DNA from: Garcia nutans
Taxonomy: Eukaryota; Streptophyta; Magnoliopsida; Malpighiales; Euphorbiaceae
Direction of reading: 5' to 3'
DNA: 64,000 bases
Assembly (NCBI GenBank): GCA_947685225.1
Contig: CANTUV010000032.1
Location: 25,303,501 to 25,367,500, forward strand
The translations under genes were made by a program, and so were the position numbers. Position 1 is the stretch's first letter. Every line of letters begins with the position of its first letter. The notes beneath the pieces are model-generated. The model made no database searches. It was not told where the DNA came from and saw only the letters and a program-made list of their open reading frames with translations. Positions 59,585 through 64,000 of this stretch are shown here, piece by piece.

Positions 59585-59712
59585 TCAATGGTGAGGGCCA
59601 TTGAAGCTAGTGGTGAGGGCCATTGGTTATAACCAGGATGGTGAGGGCCATTCCTGTGATATGATAATGGTGGTGAGGGCCACCTATGTTACAGTGGTGA
59701 GGGCCACTGCCT
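59585..59712 (+). repeat. CV2 LTR dyad array: arm-TGAGGG-arm units
   Basis: Five units of TGG-TGAGGG-CCA type have changing outer arms: CAATGG/CCATTG, GTGG/CCAT, GATGG/CCATTC, GGTGG/CCACC and CAGTGG/CCACTG. A perfect 12-bp palindrome TGGTTATAACCA lies between units two and three. Confidence 0.85.
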
Positions 59713-60464
59713 TATCGCTATGGTTCCCTATATACCAGTAGAGCCAAAGTCCTGTTTTTTTTTCTAAACTACGTAATGCAAAATGAGTTTGAATTATGGT
59801 TTTTATATTTGTTGAAAGCATATTTACACTGAATGTACAATAACTTCCATTGGGTTAATGTTGGTTGATTTTTGATTCAATTAATTCCTTTTATTTCAAA
59901 TTCTTTCATGTTTTACTTATATTTTCATCGGTAAAGTACCCACTGAGCGACATTGCTCAGCGAGTAAAGTTTTCCTTGACTCGTAGGTTTGGAGCAGTAG
60001 CTAAATCTTGGGAAGCGATGACCAGACCCACAGCATCTCAGGGTAGATCTCTTAGTTTCCATTATGAGTTAGCTAGTCGTGGCATGTATATGTATATATA
60101 AGATTGAGAATTTCTATGTTATACTATACGTTAGTAGTATGTAATAATAATAAACTTCTACTTTATTTTGTATTAGAAGTGTGAACTCTTCTTGCAAGTT
60201 TGTAGTTGAGGTTATAAGGTGGATTCATTGGGAGTGTATTGAAATTGATTGTGTTCGCGTTGGTTTGTGTAAAAATGTTTTCAAAAATCAGAAAAACCAG
60301 TTTTGTTGACACTTGGGATCCAATTTCTAGGCGAACCTCTGGCAAAATTTTTGTAAAAAAACTGGAACTAAAATTTGACTAAGTAAAATTGGTAGCAACA
60401 TTAGGTTAGTGTGGCACCTCTACTCGACTTACACATGTAGGCCGAGAAGGGGTGTTACAATTTT

Positions 60465-60476
60465 TGGTATCAGAGC
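60465..60476 (+). other. Primer-binding site of CV2
   Basis: TGGTATCAGAGC, five bases inside the LTR; initiator Met type. Confidence 0.93.
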
Positions 60477-60640
60477 TCCGGTTTAGCCGATTCTGGGTAG
60501 TTAGTTGAACTAAACCTTAAATGTATGACACATAAGGTTAGGTTAGGGGTTCTAATTATGTAACTATACATGTGTGTAGTATTGTTAGTTATGTTATTCT
60601 AATTATAACGGGAGTAATTATGGGTGATTGAAACGATGAG

Positions 60641-61009
60641 ATGAGGGAGCAGAGGATGGAAGTAGAGAGGCTAAAGCAATTAGTGCAGGAGCAAGATGAT
60701 ACCATAGAAATTTTGGCAGATCGAAGTATACAGGATCGTGAAGACTTGAGATTAAAAGATGAGATGATTACCTCCTTGATAAGAGACGTGCAGATGTTAA
60801 AGGAGGACAGGCTTAGTCATAGATTGGAGTTTGATAGTGCCTGTAGGAGCCTCGGGGTAGCACATAGAGAGATACGTGCTTTGCGGGAAAGGGTCCAGGA
60901 GCTAGGCCAGTACTTACCTGGTGAAGCATCGCATGACCCAGAGTTTGACCCTGAGATAGAAAAGTATTTGTCTGACAATGCCACCTCACCTAGGGCACCT
61001 ACTCACTGA
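60641..61009 (+). CDS. Coiled-coil ORF between PBS and gag of CV2
   Basis: This 122-codon frame is open from ATG to TGA, preceded in frame by a stop at 60629. The protein is strongly charged and helical, with heptad-like spacing of Leu/Ile/Val over residues ~6-95 (VERLKQLVQEQ, MITSLIRDVQMLKEDR, EIRALRERVQEL). An acidic, proline-containing tail follows. No zinc finger or enzyme motif is seen. It lies 176 bp after the PBS and 306 bp before the gag start. I do not know a standard Tekay/Del product in this place. It could be a separate protein, the N-terminal part of a longer Gag reached by splicing, or captured host sequence. It has no stops although the downstream gag has several. Confidence 0.6.
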   Translation: MREQRMEVERLKQLVQEQDDTIEILADRSIQDREDLRLKDEMITSLIRDVQMLKEDRLSHRLEFDSACRSLGVAHREIRALRERVQELGQYLPGEASHDPEFDPEIEKYLSDNATSPRAPTH

Positions 61010-61315
61010 ACTTCGAGATGTGTTGTTTTGTGGAGGTTCTTTTGGTTATGTACATATGTGACATCGAGGTATCGTGTAAATATTGTATGGTAGTATGACA
61101 TGATGATATAGTAGTAAGGAGTCCTAAATTTTGGAATGTACATAAGGGCTTCCTAGTAATGTAAATACTTTTGCTTGGAAATAAATAAAATATGTGTTGT
61201 ATATGTGTTATTTAAGAGTTTTATCTTTATATACATGCCACCTAGGGTAATATAATGTTGTTGGTCTGGGTCGTTATTGATGATGGGATTGTATACGTTT
61301 TACTCTGTTCTTTAG
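61010..61315 (+). other. Spacer between the coiled-coil ORF and gag of CV2
   Basis: AT-rich, no frame. A TTTTACTCTGTTCTTTAG run at ~61297-61314 directly before the gag ATG resembles a plant 3' splice site, which may join gag to an upstream leader. Confidence 0.4.
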
Positions 61316-62489
61316 ATGTCGCGAGTAGCGCAGCGTGATATAGAGGAGGAGGTCGAGTCTCAGGCCTCCCGAACTGTAGAAACGCATGTATCAGAGATAC
61401 CTGCATCTGAGCAACCACTAGCTGATGCTCCTATTCCCAACGAAATGTTGCAACAAATGGCTACCGTATTACGGCAGATAGCCGGCGCCGCCCCGGCACC
61501 ACCACCAGCGCCAGCACCCATACCAGTACCTGCTGTAAGAGGGGAAAGGAAACCCCTGATCAAAAAGATAAGAAAGTACGGGGCGAAGGAGTTTAGGGCC
61601 CGAAGGGGCAATGATTCTTCTACAGCCGAATATTGGCTGGAAGGAACAGTACGAGCCTTAGATCAGTTACAGTGTACACCAGAAGAGCGAGTGGTATGTG
61701 CTACTTCCTTATTAGTGGAAGAAGCATATATATGGTGGGACACAGTTCACCAACGAGTTCCACCGGAACAGAGGACATGGGATTTCTTTGTGAATGAGTT
61801 CAAAAGGAAGTTTATATCGGAGGCATACCTAGATGCCAAGAAAAAGGAGTTTCTACACTTAAAGCAAGGTCGATTGACCGTTGCCGAAAACGAGAGGGAA
61901 TTTACCAGGCTGAGTAGGTATGCCAAAAAGACAATTGAAGACGAACATGATAGGTGTAAACAATTCTAGGATGGTTTGAATAATGAGATTAGGATGCAAC
62001 TAATTGCTGCTAATATCAAGGAATTTTTTGAGTTGGTCACTAGGGCTCTGGAAGTAGAGCAATGTCAGTCTGATGAGCATAATAGAAGACAGAAGATGAA
62101 ACAGAAGAGAGGTACCCAAAACTATTCGGGAAACTACCAATCATCAAGGAAGCGATTCCGAGGCAGTGGTTCCACGGGAGGAACTCCGGGGTTACAGTCA
62201 GGGATCGAATCTCAATGGCCTAAGTCAAGCCACCTCAGTTGCTAGTACCGGACGATCCGGAAGAGGGCAAGGAAGAGGATTCAACCGAAGCGGAGGTAAT
62301 TTTTCTACCGGTCCGAGAGGGAATGAAGGCGAAAATATTAATCCATGCTGTGATCAATGCGGACGCCGCCACATGGGAGAATGTTGGGGTCAGACATTTG
62401 CATGTTACATATGTGGATCTCTAGATCACCTTATGCGAGAGTGTCCCCAGCGAATGCAGAATTTACCTAAGGAGACTAAGGGATCGTAA
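61316..62489 (+). pseudogene. gag: Gag of CV2
   Basis: It starts ATGTCGCGAGTAGCGCAG. A proline/alanine-rich linker is followed by a Retrotrans_gag-type core (KYGAKEFRAR, AEYWLEG, VCATSLLVEEAYIWWDT, FVNEFKRKF, FLHLKQGRLTVAENEREFTRLSRYA). A TAG stop at 61967-61969 lies in the CKQF|DGLNNEIR segment. The same frame continues to ~62165, then shifts. The C-terminal part (62166-62489) has a Cys-rich CDQCGRRHMGEC and a full CCHC knuckle (CYICGSLDHLMREC), and ends at TAA. Confidence 0.88.
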
Positions 62490-62525
62490 GCGGCAGCAGG
62501 GCGAGGCCGAGGCAGAGGTAGGGGC

Positions 62526-63574
62526 TGAAATTCATCACGTGTGCAATCTAAAATGGTGAATCGATCAGAAGTGAGGGCTCCTGCTAGAATGTATGCCATG
62601 AGGGGGCGAGAAGACGAAGAAGCGCTAGACGTGATTGCAAGTCAGTTGTCTATGTTTGGAGTTCCGCTTTACTTTTTAATAGATCCGGGTTCTTCACACT
62701 CATATATATGCACGAAAAATAAAAAACTTGGGAACCTAGAAGTAGAGCTAGAGGAAGAGGGAATATTAGTTACTAGCCCATTAGGGAGTGAGGTGATTAC
62801 AAGGAAGGTAGTGAAAGATTGCCCCGTGGAGATACACAGACGTATCTTTTGGGGAGACTTATTTGAACTACCATTTCAAGAATTCGACGCTATCCTTGGA
62901 ATGGATTGGTTAGCTAAACACGATGCACTGGTTGACTGCAAACGGAAGAGAGTTACTCTGCATACTTCAGACGGCGACGAAGTGACCTTAGTAGGAAAGA
63001 TGAAGGACTATCTAACTAACATCATTTTCGCTATGACAGCTAAGAGGTTAGTGCAAAAAGGCTGCGAGGCATATCCGTTATGCACGTTAGAAGCGAAAGA
63101 AGAGGCACCGAAGCTACAAGATATACCTACTGTTTGCAATTTCCCCGACGTATTTCCTGATGATTTACCCGGATTACCACCTAAACGAGAGGTGGAATTC
63201 ACCATAGACGTGTACCCAGGAGCTGCACCAGTATCCGTTGCACCTTACCGAATGGCGCCAGCGGAGCTAAAAGAACTAAAGGTACAGCTACATGAACTTT
63301 TAGACAAGGGGTTCATTAGGCCAAGCATGTCACCATGGGGAGCGCCAGTATTGTTCGTGAAAAAGAAAGACGGATCCCTAAGGTTGTGTGTGGATTACCG
63401 TCAACTCAATAAGCTGACCATCAAGAACAAGTATCCACTACCTCGTATAGATGATTTGTTTCATCAACTCAAAGGTGCTGGAGTCTTTTCAAAAATCGAT
63501 CTACGATCGGGTTATCATCAATTGGGGATCAAAGATGAAGACATACCAAAAACCGCATTCAGAACTCGCTATGC
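62526..63574 (+). pseudogene. pol: Protease and N-terminal RT of CV2
   Basis: It lies in the same frame as the end of gag, separated by stops at 62487-62489 and 62526-62528. The retropepsin motif is LIDPGSSHSYIC with a later AILGMDWLAKHD. RT runs from LPPKREVEFTIDV through DKGFIRPSMSPWGAPVLF, KKDGSLRLCVDYRQLNK and FSKIDLRSGYHQL to FRTRY. A small deletion then removes the segment before GLTNAPAVF and changes frame. Confidence 0.92.
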
Positions 63575-64000
63575 GGATTAACGAACGCACCTGCAGTATT
63601 CATGGATCTGATGAACAGAATTTTCTACCCGTATTTGGATCAGTTCGTGGTTGTATTCATTGACGACATATTGGTGTATTCAAAGAATCGAGAGGACCAT
63701 GATCGTCACCTTAGGATCATTTTACAAACCCTGCGAGAGAAGCAGTTATACGCTAAATTCAGCAAATGCGAATTTTGGTTGGAAGAAGTAGCCTTCTTGG
63801 GACATATTGTATCGGCAGAAGGAATAAGGGTCGATCCCAAGAAAATAGAAGCAGTATTGGAATGGAAGCCACCTAAGACAGTAACGAAAGTCCATAGTTT
63901 CTTGGGATTAGCAGGATATTATCAGAGATTTGTCAAAAGGTTTTCAATGATCGCCGCACCTATAACCAAGCTACTTCAGAAGAATGCCAAATTCCAGTGG
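63575..64000 (+). pseudogene. pol: RT of CV2 continued, with catalytic FIDD
   Basis: After the deletion near 63574 the frame is GLTNAPAVFMD, then FVVVFIDDILVYS (FIDD at 63656-63667), LYAKFSKCEFW, VAFLGHIVSAEGI and FLGLAGYYQRFVK. It is open to the last base of the window. RNase H, integrase and the 3' LTR should lie beyond. Confidence 0.92.

Larger units (their letters stand above)
57366..60459 (+). repeat. 5' LTR of CV2
   Basis: TGTCACATCC...GGTGTTACA, 3094 bp. A TATA box lies at 58217, followed by a leader-like CTCTCTCTCACAACTC stretch and a donor-like AAGGTGAGTT at 58331-58340. A five-unit dyad array lies at 59585-59712. Short frames (57434-57679 on -, 58825-59112 on +, 59865-60101 on +) have no recognisable product. 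Confidence 0.88.
57366..64000 (+). mobile_element. CV2: chromovirus-like Ty3/gypsy element (3' end outside window)
   Basis: Plus-strand element: 3.1-kb 5' LTR (57366-60459), initiator-Met PBS, a coiled-coil ORF, gag, protease and RT, leaving the window within RT. Its RT and protease closely resemble those of CV1 in block structure, which suggests the same Tekay/Del group. The chromodomain cannot be seen here. The target duplication is probably GGGAA (57361-57365). Confidence 0.88.

Overview
The window looks like plant nuclear DNA, most likely from a eudicot with a repeat-rich genome. It is AT-rich, has no operons or ribosome-binding sites, and is built almost wholly of nested LTR retrotransposons whose reading frames carry stops and frameshifts. 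I see no intact host gene. I use these names. GO = a gag-only, long-LTR family (GO1 at 7995-18859 on +, GO2 at 27857-38683 on -, and an LTR remnant GO0 at 1-638). CP = a SIRE-like Ty1/copia family (CP1 at 4963-25176 on -, CP2 at 43537-50349 on -, CP3 from 55844 on +). CV = Tekay/Del-like Ty3/gypsy chromoviruses (CV1 at 2996-51464 on -, CV2 from 57366 on +). LT1 = a related LTR from 54134.

Layout: (1) 1-638 is the end of a GO-type LTR. (2) 639-2995 and 51465-54133 are the oldest flanking DNA and hold a probable hAT-like MITE, which CV1 interrupts. (3) CV1 spans 48 kb because three elements landed in it: CP1 in its 3' LTR, GO2 in its RNase H, and CP2 in its 5' LTR. CP1 was then hit by GO1. (4) On the right, LT1 was hit by CP3, and CP3 was hit inside gag by CV2, which runs out of the window. 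Both stacks are three deep.

The boundaries are well supported. GO1 has the 5-bp duplication AATAG, CP1 TTTGG and CP2 ATTTA. GO2 has CCACC/CCTCC and CV1 CAAAC/CAACC, each with one mismatch. Three uninterrupted target sites also lie in the window: the CP1 and CP2 targets in the opposite CV1 LTR, and the GO1 target in CP2.

The chromoviruses and CP1 show recognisable but dead gag, protease, reverse transcriptase, RNase H and integrase. CP1 and CP2 also carry an extra 463-codon ORF between pol and the 3' LTR. The GO elements encode only a Tat/Ogre-like Gag and would depend on enzymes supplied in trans. Their most striking feature is about 1.2 kb just upstream of the polypurine tract. It consists of four tandem arrays of tiny inverted repeats whose arms change in a compensatory way while the loop stays constant. 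A smaller array of the same design lies in the CV2 LTR. Other unexplained features are a small ORF shared by the GO leaders, a coiled-coil ORF ahead of gag in CV2, and a GGTCGC-type motif found both in the CP LTRs and just upstream of the extra CP ORF.
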